Source: CALODL01 sp942492115 (GTDB lineage Bacteria; Planctomycetota; Phycisphaerae; UBA1845; CAIVHJ01). Taken from it: 37,826 bases of DNA. Position 1 is the first letter of the stretch. Every line of letters starts with the position of its first letter. Position numbers and translations under genes: made by a program. Location: positions 1 through 37,826 of the forward strand of contig CALODL010000005.1 of NCBI GenBank assembly GCA_942492115.1, given 5' to 3'. Under the pieces are notes generated by a model. The model had not been told where the DNA came from and did not search any database. It saw only the letters and a list, made by a program, of their open reading frames with translations. Positions 14,142-21,185 of the stretch are shown here, in pieces.

Positions 14142-14861
14142 ATGATCGCGCTGCAAATCACTGCCACCACACCCCACGGCATCGTGTTGTCGCGACCCTG
14201 GGGAGTCGCTTTCGACGGACTTCTCGGCTCCGTCCTGTGGCATCGACGCAAATGGGCCGCCCGTGAAGCCGGTCAGCGTTTCGCATACGAGCCCGACGGG
14301 CCCCAGGAAACCTTGAAGCTGCCGCTGGCCACGTGCGGTGACCCGGAGCACGATTCCGATTGGCACTGGATGGCTACTTTCGCTGATCTGCATCCCCGCG
14401 TCCAGGCGGTAGCCGAACCTGACATCCGCTGGAGGACCTCACGCACCGACCATCACCGGCTTCAGCAGCTCGCCCCTGTCATCAGCAGGGCGGTCTCTGA
14501 TACTGCTGGTCGCTATCAGCGCCGTTTCGTACCTGTCGCGGCACACCCTGCCACTCACCTGACCTGGCGGGCAGTCGGAGATCCCGAAGCGATTCGTGAT
14601 CTGCTCACCGAGCTGCCGTCGATCGGCAAGCACAACGCCGTCGGCGAAGGTGTGGTCACCCGCTGGGAGGTCACAGAGACCCCTGACGTCGACCAGTGGT
14701 CAGCCGGTCACGAACATGAATCTGGAGTCCTCGGCAGAAGCGCTCCCCCGCGCTGCCTGAAGAACGCGACAATCAGCACAGGACCGCTTGGCACCGGAAC
14801 GCTGCGGCCTCCCTACATCCATCCGGCCAGCCGGTCCGCCGCCTATCAACCCGCCCGGTAG
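14142..14861 (+). CDS. csf3: Csf3 (Cas5-like) protein, type IV-B
   Basis: A 239-aa RAMP-type protein from ATG 14142, 7 nt after the csf2 stop. The glycine-rich loop IGKHNAVGEGVVTRWEV at 161-177 is the hallmark of Cas5/Cas6-type RRM folds and is followed by a strand. The N terminus (MIALQITATTPHGIVLSRPWG) forms the first strand and contains an aromatic-Pro pair common in Csf3. Cas5-type subunits hold the 5' handle of the guide RNA. The C-terminal 60 residues are low complexity. It ends the operon; after it the minus-strand small genes begin, and no CRISPR repeat or cas6 follows. Confidence 0.8.
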   Translation: MIALQITATTPHGIVLSRPWGVAFDGLLGSVLWHRRKWAAREAGQRFAYEPDGPQETLKLPLATCGDPEHDSDWHWMATFADLHPRVQAVAEPDIRWRTSRTDHHRLQQLAPVISRAVSDTAGRYQRRFVPVAAHPATHLTWRAVGDPEAIRDLLTELPSIGKHNAVGEGVVTRWEVTETPDVDQWSAGHEHESGVLGRSAPPRCLKNATISTGPLGTGTLRPPYIHPASRSAAYQPAR

Positions 14862-14931
14862 CCGCAGGGTCCGTTCAGGCTTGTTGTCCTCACGACGGGG
14901 CGCTACTAGTTGTGGTGTCTCAGCACATTGG

Positions 14932-15120
14932 TTACACAGCAGGCCGGAAGGGCCACTTGGTTTCGCCGTCATCGAGATAGACCGCGGTGTAGTGGCCGTC
15001 CTCGACCAGCAGCCTTGCGTACTGGCTGGCTCGGCTGCCGTTGGCAAAGTGAGCCTCGGCTGACGGATCCGGTTTTCCGGGCAAAATCTCGGCGGTGATG
15101 GTGATCGGTGTCGCGCTCAT
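14932..15120 (-). CDS. hypothetical protein, 62 aa
   Basis: A 62-residue protein with an excellent ribosome site (AAGGAG 7 nt before ATG 15120). The sequence is beta-strand rich (TITAEILPG, YTAVYLDDGETKWPF) and probably a small single-domain fold. It is the last gene of the run 15863 to 14932 and ends 70 nt from csf3, to which it is convergent. No family recognised. Confidence 0.55.
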   Translation of the reverse strand: MSATPITITAEILPGKPDPSAEAHFANGSRASQYARLLVEDGHYTAVYLDDGETKWPFRPAV

Positions 15121-15139
15121 GCGTGTGCTCCTTCGTGTG

Positions 15140-15313
15140 TCATCGCGTAGCGGCGAATGGACCGAACCGCTCGGTGGGCTTGAGGCCGAATGTCGATGCC
15201 TCGGCGGCTGGCTGCGTTCTTACCCACCCGCCGTAGGCGAAGTGCCATCTGGCACCAAATCTGTCGCGCCAGGCGCGGTTCTGGTGGTTGGCTTCGAGGC
15301 GTTGCGGATTCAT
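15140..15313 (-). CDS. small hypothetical protein, 57 aa
   Basis: ATG 15313 is preceded by GGAAGG and overlaps the stop of the upstream 105-aa gene (ATGA). The 57-aa product begins MNPQRLEANHQNRAWRD and is rich in Arg, Trp and aromatic residues (WHFAYGGWVR). It ends 19 nt before the next start. The strong start and the coupling suggest it is real. No family known to me. Confidence 0.5.
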   Translation of the reverse strand: MNPQRLEANHQNRAWRDRFGARWHFAYGGWVRTQPAAEASTFGLKPTERFGPFAATR

Positions 15314-15627
15314 GGTGGTCCTTCCTGTCGCAGGCGTTTGATTGGCCGCGGCGGGGACACGTCGTATTCCTCGATGTTCCAGCGCGACGGTCGGTAGAGC
15401 TGCTCAATCTCATCGAGCGGACCAACAAGGCCCCGAATCACCTGCGGCTCACCGTTGACCATGGTCTTGGACGTTGCCTGGTATTCAATCCGGTGGCCGG
15501 CGATGTATCCGGTCAGGAGTCGACGGAGCACGCTGGTCAGGTTGTCGCCTTCGCTCTTCGCCTTCGCGTGGCCGGCGTCCCATTCCTCGTCGGGGACTCG
15601 CACGGTGCGCCGCGGGGTAAGGCTCAT
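15310..15627 (-). CDS. ribbon-helix-helix-like protein, 105 aa
   Basis: The N-terminal 45 residues (RRTVRVPDEEWDAGHAKAK, then LTSVLRRLLTGYI) match the beta strand, helix A and helix B of Arc/MetJ-type DNA-binding domains. The other 60 residues are a charged extension with an acidic middle and a basic Pro/Arg-rich tail. It starts at ATG 15627, overlapping the TGA of the winged-helix gene 15624-15863. With that gene it forms a regulator pair on the left side of the IS insertion. Target unknown. Confidence 0.6.
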   Translation of the reverse strand: MSLTPRRTVRVPDEEWDAGHAKAKSEGDNLTSVLRRLLTGYIAGHRIEYQATSKTMVNGEPQVIRGLVGPLDEIEQLYRPSRWNIEEYDVSPPRPIKRLRQEGPP

Positions 15628-15863
15628 GCCGCACTCTCCAGTGCATTGACCAGCTCTCGTCCGGCGTCTGTCGTGATGTACCCGCCACGGCCGTTCTCGT
15701 AAGCGTTTCCGTTGTTGATCCACTGGATAAGGCCGCGCCGAAGCAAGGAGCTCACGGTGCGTCCGTGAATCCAATCGGTGTTGTCGCCATTGAACGCGGC
15801 CATGAGAGCCCAACGCTGAGACTCCGAGAGCCGTCCGGCTACTCGCGATGGCGTCATGCTCAT
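15624..15863 (-). CDS. winged-helix-like protein, 79 aa
   Basis: A 79-aa protein beginning MSMTPSRVAGRLSESQRW. Helix SESQRWALMAAF, then VSSLLRRGLIQWIN as likely recognition helix, then the wing GRGGYITTDAGRELV fit a PadR/MarR-like winged helix similar in size to the 82-aa protein at 5249-5497. The IS481-type element lies about 60 nt upstream of its start and likely separates it from its original promoter. Confidence 0.55.
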   Translation of the reverse strand: MSMTPSRVAGRLSESQRWALMAAFNGDNTDWIHGRTVSSLLRRGLIQWINNGNAYENGRGGYITTDAGRELVNALESAA

Positions 15864-16814
15864 GACTCCATAATAGCCGAATTAGCATGACAAATGCAAC
15901 AGGTCAAGCACGCTTGTCGGTCGTGTTGTGGACACTTCTGTCATGACACTTCGGGGGGCGGTCTGGTGGGGCATGCGAATGCGCCATTGACTCCGGCTGG
16001 TCGCCGCCGCTTGTGCGAGCGCGTTGATCAGGGGCGGCCGATCGCACATGTTGCAGCGGAGGCGGGGGTTTCGCGCCGTTGCCTTGCCAAGTGGCATGAG
16101 CGTTGGCGCGCAGAGGGTCTGGCTGGTCTTATGGATCGGTCCACCGCGCCCGAACGATCCCCGAACCGCACGGATGCTCACACCGAAGACCTCGTGGAGC
16201 TGTTGCGCCGGTCCAAGAAGTACGGGCCGGCGCGCATCGCTGCCGAGTTGGAGTGTGATCACAAGATCGTCATTGCACCGGCTACCGTGCACCGAATCCT
16301 GGTCCGCCGCGGGATCAACCACCTACGCGACCTGGACCCGCCGACTGGTGATCAGATGCGGGCGGTCCTCCGGTTCGAGCACGATGCGCCTGGTTCCATG
16401 GTCCACGTCGACATCAAGAAGCTGGGCCGGATTCCGACCGGTGGCGGCTGGTGGACGCACGGACGTGGCAGTGACGAGCACCGTGCATCTAAACGTCAGG
16501 GCGAAGGAACCGGTCGGATCGGCTACACCTATCTGCACACTGCGATCGACGACCATTCAAGGCTGGCCTACACCGAACCCTTGGAGAACGAGAAAGGCGT
16601 CACCGCGGCGGACTTCTGGCACCGGTCCGCGGTGTTCTTCGCCGAACATGGCATCACCGCCATCCAGCGGTGCCTGACCGATAACGGGTCGTGCTACCGG
16701 TCGCGAACGTGGGCCAAAGCGTTGGAGGACACCGGAACTACCCACAAGCGCACCCGGCCCTATACCCCTCGCACGAACGGAAAGGTCTGTGAAGATTTGG
16801 ACCTGATGCTGCAC

Positions 16815-16975
16815 TGGTTCGGTCTGACCCCGGCCAAGGTATGACCACGGTGTCCTGCGTTCGATTTGTCGACCGGACTGGTGCAGCATCGCGGCGCGCA
16901 CCGGCCAGACGGATCTGACCTGATAGGAGCTTGGACTAGAAGCCCCGTCACAGACCTGTCGCTCCGCCTGGCCGG
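16815..16975 (+). ncRNA. predicted IS110 bridge RNA (ends approximate)
   Basis: The non-coding left end carries four guide-like segments in the order known for bridge RNAs. Target loop: AAGGT (16836-16840) equals the left target AAAGGT; CGTTCGA (16858-16864) is the reverse complement of core plus right target TCGAACG. Donor loop: ATAGGAGC (16923-16930) equals the element's right end (18133-18140); TCACAGA (16948-16954) is the reverse complement of core plus left end TCTGTGA (16786-16792). Transcript ends cannot be fixed without data. Confidence 0.75.
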
Positions 16976-17017
16976 TTCGCCCACCGTCAGATTGGCCCTA
17001 ACGGAGGAGCGGATTCC

Positions 17018-18127
17018 ATGATCTCAACAGAAGACGAGACTGTCATCGGTGGTGTCGACACCCACAAACACACCCATTACGCCGCGGTCATCGACCAACA
17101 CGGTCGACTACTCGGGCACCAGCAATTCCCTGCGAACGACGCCGGTTACCAGGCGCTGCTTGTCTGGATGCGCACACACGGACCGCTTGAGGCCATCGGA
17201 GTGGAAAGCACGGGATCATTCGGCGCCACACTGACTCGCGCTCTGATGGCCGCGGGCGAACATGTTATCGAGGTCAACCGACCCAACCGCATCGCACGGC
17301 GAATGGACGGCAAATCCGATCGTCTCGATGCCGAACACATCGCCCGCGCCGTCCTCGGGCAGACGTCCACTGCAACCCCAAAGTCGAAGTCCGGCATGGT
17401 CGAAGTGATCCGCACGTTGCGCGTCACCCGAAGCAGCGCAGTCAAAGCACGGACCCAAACCTTCAACACCTTGTTCGGGATCATGATCGGTGCCCCATCG
17501 CCGCTGCGGGACGAGCTCGTCGATTTGACCAAGCGGACGTTGATCAACCGCTGCCTCGGACTCCGACCGGAGACCACCGATTTCGCCCAGCTACGTGCTA
17601 ACCCGGAGCGGCTACTAATGGCCAGTATCAAGACCGCCCTGCGAGACCTTGCCCGCCGGTGGAAAGCACTCGACAGCGAGATCAAGACCCTCAACAAACA
17701 GATCGAGATCGTTGTCCGTGCCGCCGCTCCCGATCTGGTCGAGCTCTTCGGCGTCGGCATCGAGCTCGCCGGCCAGTTCCTCGTCACCGCTGGAGACAAC
17801 CCGCAACGCATCCGCAACGAGAGAGCATTCGCCAAGCTCTGCGGCGTAGCCCCACAACCCGCCAGCAGTGGACGAACAACCGGGCGCCACCGCCTATCTC
17901 GCAGCGGAGACCGTCAAGCCAACAGCGCGCTCTACATCGTCACCATTGTCCGACTGCGCCACCACGAACCGACCCGAGCCTATGTCGAACGACGCACCAA
18001 TGAAGGCCTGAGCAAAAGAGAAATCATCCGTTGCCTCAAGCGCTACATCGCACGGGAGATCTACTCCAACCTCCCACGGTCCCAGCAGGAATTACCCACC
18101 GAAAGCACTCAACCTGCTGCGGCTTGA
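17018..18127 (+). CDS. IS110-family DEDD transposase (RuvC-like plus Tnp domain)
   Basis: A 369-aa recombinase with the DEDD residues D14 (GGVDTHK), E63 (GVESTG), D101 and D104 (KSDRLDAEH), and a C-terminal Transposase_20 domain containing the conserved serine region SSGRTTGRHRLS at 283-294, which carries the nucleophile in this family. It acts with the bridge RNA to recombine the element's circular form with a guide-matched target. The start ATG 17018 is preceded by GGAG. The frame is intact, so the element may still be mobile. Confidence 0.95.
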   Translation: MISTEDETVIGGVDTHKHTHYAAVIDQHGRLLGHQQFPANDAGYQALLVWMRTHGPLEAIGVESTGSFGATLTRALMAAGEHVIEVNRPNRIARRMDGKSDRLDAEHIARAVLGQTSTATPKSKSGMVEVIRTLRVTRSSAVKARTQTFNTLFGIMIGAPSPLRDELVDLTKRTLINRCLGLRPETTDFAQLRANPERLLMASIKTALRDLARRWKALDSEIKTLNKQIEIVVRAAAPDLVELFGVGIELAGQFLVTAGDNPQRIRNERAFAKLCGVAPQPASSGRTTGRHRLSRSGDRQANSALYIVTIVRLRHHEPTRAYVERRTNEGLSKREIIRCLKRYIAREIYSNLPRSQQELPTESTQPAAA

Positions 18128-18506
18128 CAAATATAGGAGCATCGAACGATTCAACGGCACCCTCTCAAGAGAGTGGGCCTACGTCCGCGAATACGGATCA
18201 GAAGAGGAACGCCGCGCCGCCCTGGTCGACTTCCTCAACCACTACAACCACGAGCGCCCACATTCCGCCCTCGGTCACAAGCCGCCGGCCAGCAGGGTGC
18301 CGCTCGCGACCTATCGACTCACCGCGGAAGGGATCATCGTGCCGACCATCCCCGAACGCCCCGAACAACTCTCGTTCGATGACCTCACCGCCTGACACAC
18401 ACTTTGTGTCCATTTTGGGGTGAACGACGGAATTGACCTCGCCCCAAAGTCTGCTCAAAAGTGCGACCCCATGTAACCAATCTCATGAGACAGCACAACT
18501 AGTCCA

Positions 18507-18767
18507 TCAGAACGGACGTTGGATCTCATTGGCGTGCTGGGCAATCCAATCGGTGGTCAGGTCACCGGGGGAAGACACGGTTCCTACACGCCGCCAACCA
18601 GCTGCGCCGATCGTCGCATACACCGTGCGGCCGTCATCCCCGACCCGGATCCAACCGCTGGCAGTCCAGCCGGTGGTAGATCTGTCGCCACAGACAGTGA
18701 GGCAGTAGCCCTGTGAGCCGTCGGTCGCGTAGCTCGGCGCTTGGGCCGTGATGGTGGCGTTGCGCAT
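18507..18767 (-). CDS. hypothetical protein, 86 aa
   Basis: Start ATG 18767 is chosen because GGAAG lies 6 nt before it. The 86-aa product begins MRNATITAQAPSY and is rich in Thr, Gly and Trp (GYCLTVCGDRSTTGW), looking like a small beta-barrel. It has no signal peptide. It sits about 100 nt from the IS481 end, first of the small genes on the right side of the insertion. No family recognised. Confidence 0.5.
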   Translation of the reverse strand: MRNATITAQAPSYATDGSQGYCLTVCGDRSTTGWTASGWIRVGDDGRTVYATIGAAGWRRVGTVSSPGDLTTDWIAQHANEIQRPF

Positions 18768-18839
18768 AGGTGGCTTCCTCTCCGAGTTTGAGGTGACGAC
18801 GGTGACCCGCTTGGCCACTGGCCACGACTGCCACCCGCA

Positions 18840-19043
18840 TCATTTCGGCAGTCCGGCTCGCTGTTTGGCCTCACGAACTGCGACGTTGTAATCGGCGGTG
18901 GTCAGCAATGTGTCGAGCGAGTCGCTGAACCACACTTTGAACTGGCGGTCGAGCTTTCCTTTGGTGACCAGCACTGTGCCCTTAGGTCCGTCCACCGCGG
19001 TCTGATCGAGACCTGCTACGTCGGTGTATTTCCGGACAGTCAC
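18840..19043 (-). CDS. hypothetical protein, 67 aa
   Basis: A 67-residue protein from GTG 19043 with GAGGAG upstream. It has a beta-rich first half (VDGPKGTVLVTKGKLD) and a helical C terminus (NVAVREAKQRAGLPK). It is one of four small minus-strand genes, each with its own ribosome site and gaps of 50-80 nt. Function unknown. Confidence 0.5.
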   Translation of the reverse strand: MTVRKYTDVAGLDQTAVDGPKGTVLVTKGKLDRQFKVWFSDSLDTLLTTADYNVAVREAKQRAGLPK

Positions 19044-19092
19044 GGCAGCTCCTCGGTTTTGAATACGGTCCTGGTGCGGCGGTTTGGCGTTC

Positions 19093-19323
19093 CTAGCCTG
19101 CCGCTTTGCGAAGAACGTCGTAGCCGTCGAGTCGCGCCTCGTCTTGCGACTTGTCGAGTTTGAGGCCCGTATCTGTGCGGATCGTCAGCCACGCGCCAGC
19201 CAGGCCGTGGACGGTCACTTCGGCAACGACGTGCTGGCTGGCGTCTGGCGCGATGATGACGTCGCCGACAACCAGTTGGTTAGCTTGCTTCACTGTCGTG
19301 TTTTTCAAGACCGGTTTGGACAC
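19093..19323 (-). CDS. hypothetical protein, 76 aa
   Basis: A 76-residue product from GTG 19323, with GAGGAAGC directly upstream. The sequence VGDVIIAPDASQHVVAEVTVHG is strand-turn-strand and resembles small SH3-like or Hint-like beta domains. Lys-rich N terminus and helical C-terminal end. No catalytic residues that I can defend. Same direction as its neighbours. Confidence 0.5.
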   Translation of the reverse strand: MSKPVLKNTTVKQANQLVVGDVIIAPDASQHVVAEVTVHGLAGAWLTIRTDTGLKLDKSQDEARLDGYDVLRKAAG

Positions 19324-19373
19324 GCTTCCTCTTTCGTGACGGCTGTTGTCCTATCGCTGACGTGCAATGGCGT

Positions 19374-19574
19374 TCAGACTGCCCAAAGCGACAGTCGAGA
19401 CTCATGGACGAATATTTCGCTGCGTTGCCGCTGGCCCGGTACTGAGACTATGCATGTCCACCCGTCGGCTCCGCGAATCGTCTTCGTGACTTTGCCGAAT
19501 CCTCCTGTGTCGATCTTCACCCGATCGTCAATGGAGAACTTGCAATCGCCCAGGGATTCCATTGAATTCGACAT
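19374..19574 (-). CDS. hypothetical KOW/SH3-like protein, 66 aa
   Basis: ATG 19574 has AAAGGAG 5 nt upstream. The 66-aa product contains FSIDDRVKIDTGGFGKVTKTI, reminiscent of KOW- or SH3-like barrel starts, and ends SEIFVHESRLSLWAV. Along with 19093-19323 it suggests a family of small barrels in this cluster, possibly nucleic-acid-binding; this is inference. No named family. Confidence 0.5.
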   Translation of the reverse strand: MSNSMESLGDCKFSIDDRVKIDTGGFGKVTKTIRGADGWTCIVSVPGQRQRSEIFVHESRLSLWAV

Positions 19575-19652
19575 TGCGCTCCTTTCCGTCACTCTCTTGT
19601 GGTGCTGTCGCGGGGCCCTGTCGCGCGGAGCGGCCATGTTGCTACGGCTTCT

Positions 19653-20384
19653 CTAGCCGGCATTGCCGCCGCCGCTGAGCTCTGGCCGGTCGGTGGCGCA
19701 TGTAGTGATAGCGGCTGTCCGGTCAGCGGTGGTGACGGGGAGGTGGTATTTGCGCACCACTGTCAGGTATTGGACGACATACGGGCACGCCCCGACGGAC
19801 GGAAGCCATTCTGCGATGGTGGAATCCGACTTTGAGGAGTTGGTCGTGGAGGAAACGGCAAGGAGGTTGTCGGTGTCGTTGGCGAAGGTGACACGCTGCT
19901 GCTGTGTCCACTGCCACGCGCCAGCGCTCCAAGCCGCCGATAGTGGAACCACGTGATCGATCGCAATTTGCTTCAAGGTGATCCGGGTCCCGGTGTAGGG
20001 GTCAACCCGCCAGCCAGCGGTCACCTTGCAGTTTCGCGTCCCTGGTTTGTACTGCACATCGTTCAGTTGGGCGCTGAGCACCAAATTTCTTGTGTCGCAG
20101 CCGGATCGGCTCTGCGGATTGTTCCAGGCTGGCCCGAACACGCATGCTTGCCGTCGACGTGTCTTTTTGTCGGTGCCGCACCCTCGCTCGTATCCAGATG
20201 CATGTGGGATCGCCTCTACCACCGTGATTGTCGACAACAGGTCGTTGACTTCGGCTGAGGTCGCCGGTAGGGCTGAACTCATGTTCGTCGCCGGCCCTTG
20301 CGCCGCGCTATCGAAGATCCATCCAGCTGCGGCGACCAGCACGGCGGCGACCGTGCTGGCGAGTGCCGTGTTACGGCGTCTCAT
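19653..20384 (-). CDS. secreted HNH nuclease (DUF1524-type)
   Basis: A 243-aa protein with an N-terminal signal or anchor helix (residues 7-28, preceded by RRR). The mature part has DHVVPLSAAW at 143-152, followed by FANDTDNLLAVSSTTNSSK at 168-186. These are the His-metal and Asn/Lys parts of the HNH fold in the DUF1524 (GmrSD C-terminal-like) group. Cysteines at 69, 81, 96 and 119 could form disulphides outside the membrane. Secreted actinobacterial HNH proteins of this type are common and presumed to degrade extracellular DNA. Here it may act at the cell surface during DNA transfer. Its start overlaps the end of the upstream membrane gene by 14 nt. Confidence 0.75.
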   Translation of the reverse strand: MRRRNTALASTVAAVLVAAAGWIFDSAAQGPATNMSSALPATSAEVNDLLSTITVVEAIPHASGYERGCGTDKKTRRRQACVFGPAWNNPQSRSGCDTRNLVLSAQLNDVQYKPGTRNCKVTAGWRVDPYTGTRITLKQIAIDHVVPLSAAWSAGAWQWTQQQRVTFANDTDNLLAVSSTTNSSKSDSTIAEWLPSVGACPYVVQYLTVVRKYHLPVTTADRTAAITTCATDRPELSGGGNAG

Positions 20385-20967
20385 GGGCCACTGTCTTGAA
20401 CGCGTATGTCAGCTCCAACTGGGTTGCTCGACGCGACGCGCGGCGCTGATCAACCTGGATCCACGTCGCGAAACCCGCGTACGCCGCCGCGAACAGGAGC
20501 AGGATTGCGATCACGCCGACGGGCGCTTCGGTCGCGATAGTTGCTGGGATCACGCCAAGTCCGATGATGGCCGCCGCGCAGAACCAGGAACAGCTGATCG
20601 TCCACAGCCCGACGCGCCGGTACAGTCGCTGCGACAGCCAGGCCAGACGGCGAGCTGCCGTCATCACGTCTCCCTCTGGCGGAATGGTGCCGCGTACCGC
20701 GGCGCGAATAGCCTCGTTTCGCTCGGCAGGATCCGTGAGATCACTCAGCGCAGCACAGTATTGGTGGGCAAGCGTGCGGGTCGCTGAGGCCAGAACGGCC
20801 CCCAAGACGACTGCAGCGGCCGGGGCGGCGATCACGATCACCCACCAAGAGATCACAGCGCCGGCGCAGCTCATCAGGACCAACCACGACGCGAACACCG
20901 CAACTATCAGCGCACTGAACGCCAGGATGCGAATCCTGAAAGGGCTCAAAAGTATTCTCGTGAGCAC
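20371..20967 (-). CDS. integral membrane protein, 198 aa
   Basis: A 198-residue protein with four predicted membrane segments in two pairs (about 12-32, 38-60, 120-141 and 147-168), separated by a cytoplasmic loop with a basic helix (RRLAWLSQRLYRR). The tail is polar. GTG 20967 has GAGGAG upstream, somewhat far. It overlaps the HNH nuclease gene, so the two are probably made together. No family recognised. Confidence 0.6.
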   Translation of the reverse strand: MLTRILLSPFRIRILAFSALIVAVFASWLVLMSCAGAVISWWVIVIAAPAAAVVLGAVLASATRTLAHQYCAALSDLTDPAERNEAIRAAVRGTIPPEGDVMTAARRLAWLSQRLYRRVGLWTISCSWFCAAAIIGLGVIPATIATEAPVGVIAILLLFAAAYAGFATWIQVDQRRASRRATQLELTYAFKTVAHETP

Positions 20968-21054
20968 GACTTGCTCTCCTCCCTCGGCTCACCGCGACGC
21001 AAGGTTTTTACCGGCAATGGTGGGCCGTTTCGGCTATTCCATGATCGGAACTGG

Positions 21055-21131
21055 GTTGCTTCGGCGGGGCGGCGGGACGTGATACCCATTGGGGGTGATG
21101 GGTTTCGGTAGACCGCCCCGCCGATAGCAAC
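21055..21131. repeat. nested inverted-repeat structure
   Basis: Outer arms GTTGCT (21055-21060) and AGCAAC (21126-21131), then CGGCGGGGCGG (21062-21072) and CCGCCCCGCCG (21113-21123), and an inner hairpin ACCCAT/ATGGGT (21084-21089 and 21098-21103) stack in one axis. It lies in the 218-bp gap between two minus-strand genes, upstream of the membrane-protein gene. A terminator lacks its U-tract; a structured leader, small RNA or processing site are alternatives. Confidence 0.6.
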
Positions 21132-21185
21132 GTCTTTGATTCTAGTGGCCGTTCGGGGTGGGGTGTCGTTTAGAGAGACGACAGC

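Larger units (their letters stand above)
16788..18143 (+). mobile_element. IS110-family insertion sequence with bridge RNA
   Basis: A 1,356-bp element bounded by TC dinucleotides (16786-16787 and 18142-18143), with no terminal inverted repeats, as expected for IS110. It has a long non-coding left end of 230 nt and a 369-aa DEDD transposase. The boundary is supported in three ways. Removing it restores the IS481 reading frame. The left-end RNA segment contains guides for both element ends. It also contains guides for both target sides. The core dinucleotide is TC. Confidence 0.85.
15966..18395 (+). pseudogene. IS481-family transposase, split by IS110 insertion
   Basis: The N-terminal part (GTG 15966 to 16787, 274 codons) has a helix-turn-helix at about residues 20-60 and the first two catalytic Asp in VHVDIKK and TDNGSCY. 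The C-terminal part (18144-18395) starts with ERFNGTL, containing the catalytic Glu, and ends PEQLSFDDLTA. Joining them across the IS110 element at the TC dinucleotide restores an uninterrupted 357-aa reading frame with the IS481 consensus GKVERFN. The insertion falls directly before the Glu codon, so the present gene cannot make an active enzyme. In the current sequence the N-terminal frame reads 19 codons into the IS110 and stops at 16844. Confidence 0.85.
15926..18412 (+). mobile_element. IS481-family insertion sequence, interrupted by an IS110 element (ends approximate)
   Basis: A transposase of IS481 type lies between short inverted sequences that share TGGACAC (near 15944-15950 on the left, inverted as GTGTCCA near 18404-18410 on the right). 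Exact ends and target duplication could not be fixed. It lies among minus-strand small genes and divides their run into two. The IS110 element inserted in its transposase gene splits that gene. Confidence 0.7.

Noticed and set aside
14862..15900. Possible CRISPR array after csf3
   Set aside because: I looked for evenly spaced direct repeats of 25-40 nt next to the csf genes on both sides and saw none. The region is filled by small minus-strand genes.
15894..15965. N-terminal extension of the IS481 transposase to ATG 15894
   Set aside because: The extension would start outside the likely element end and has no similarity to the transposase N terminus; GTG 15966 fits the usual start.
21168..21185. 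Terminator after the 219-aa gene
   Set aside because: GTCGT and ACGAC arms are only 5 bp with an 8-nt loop and no U-tract, too weak to call.
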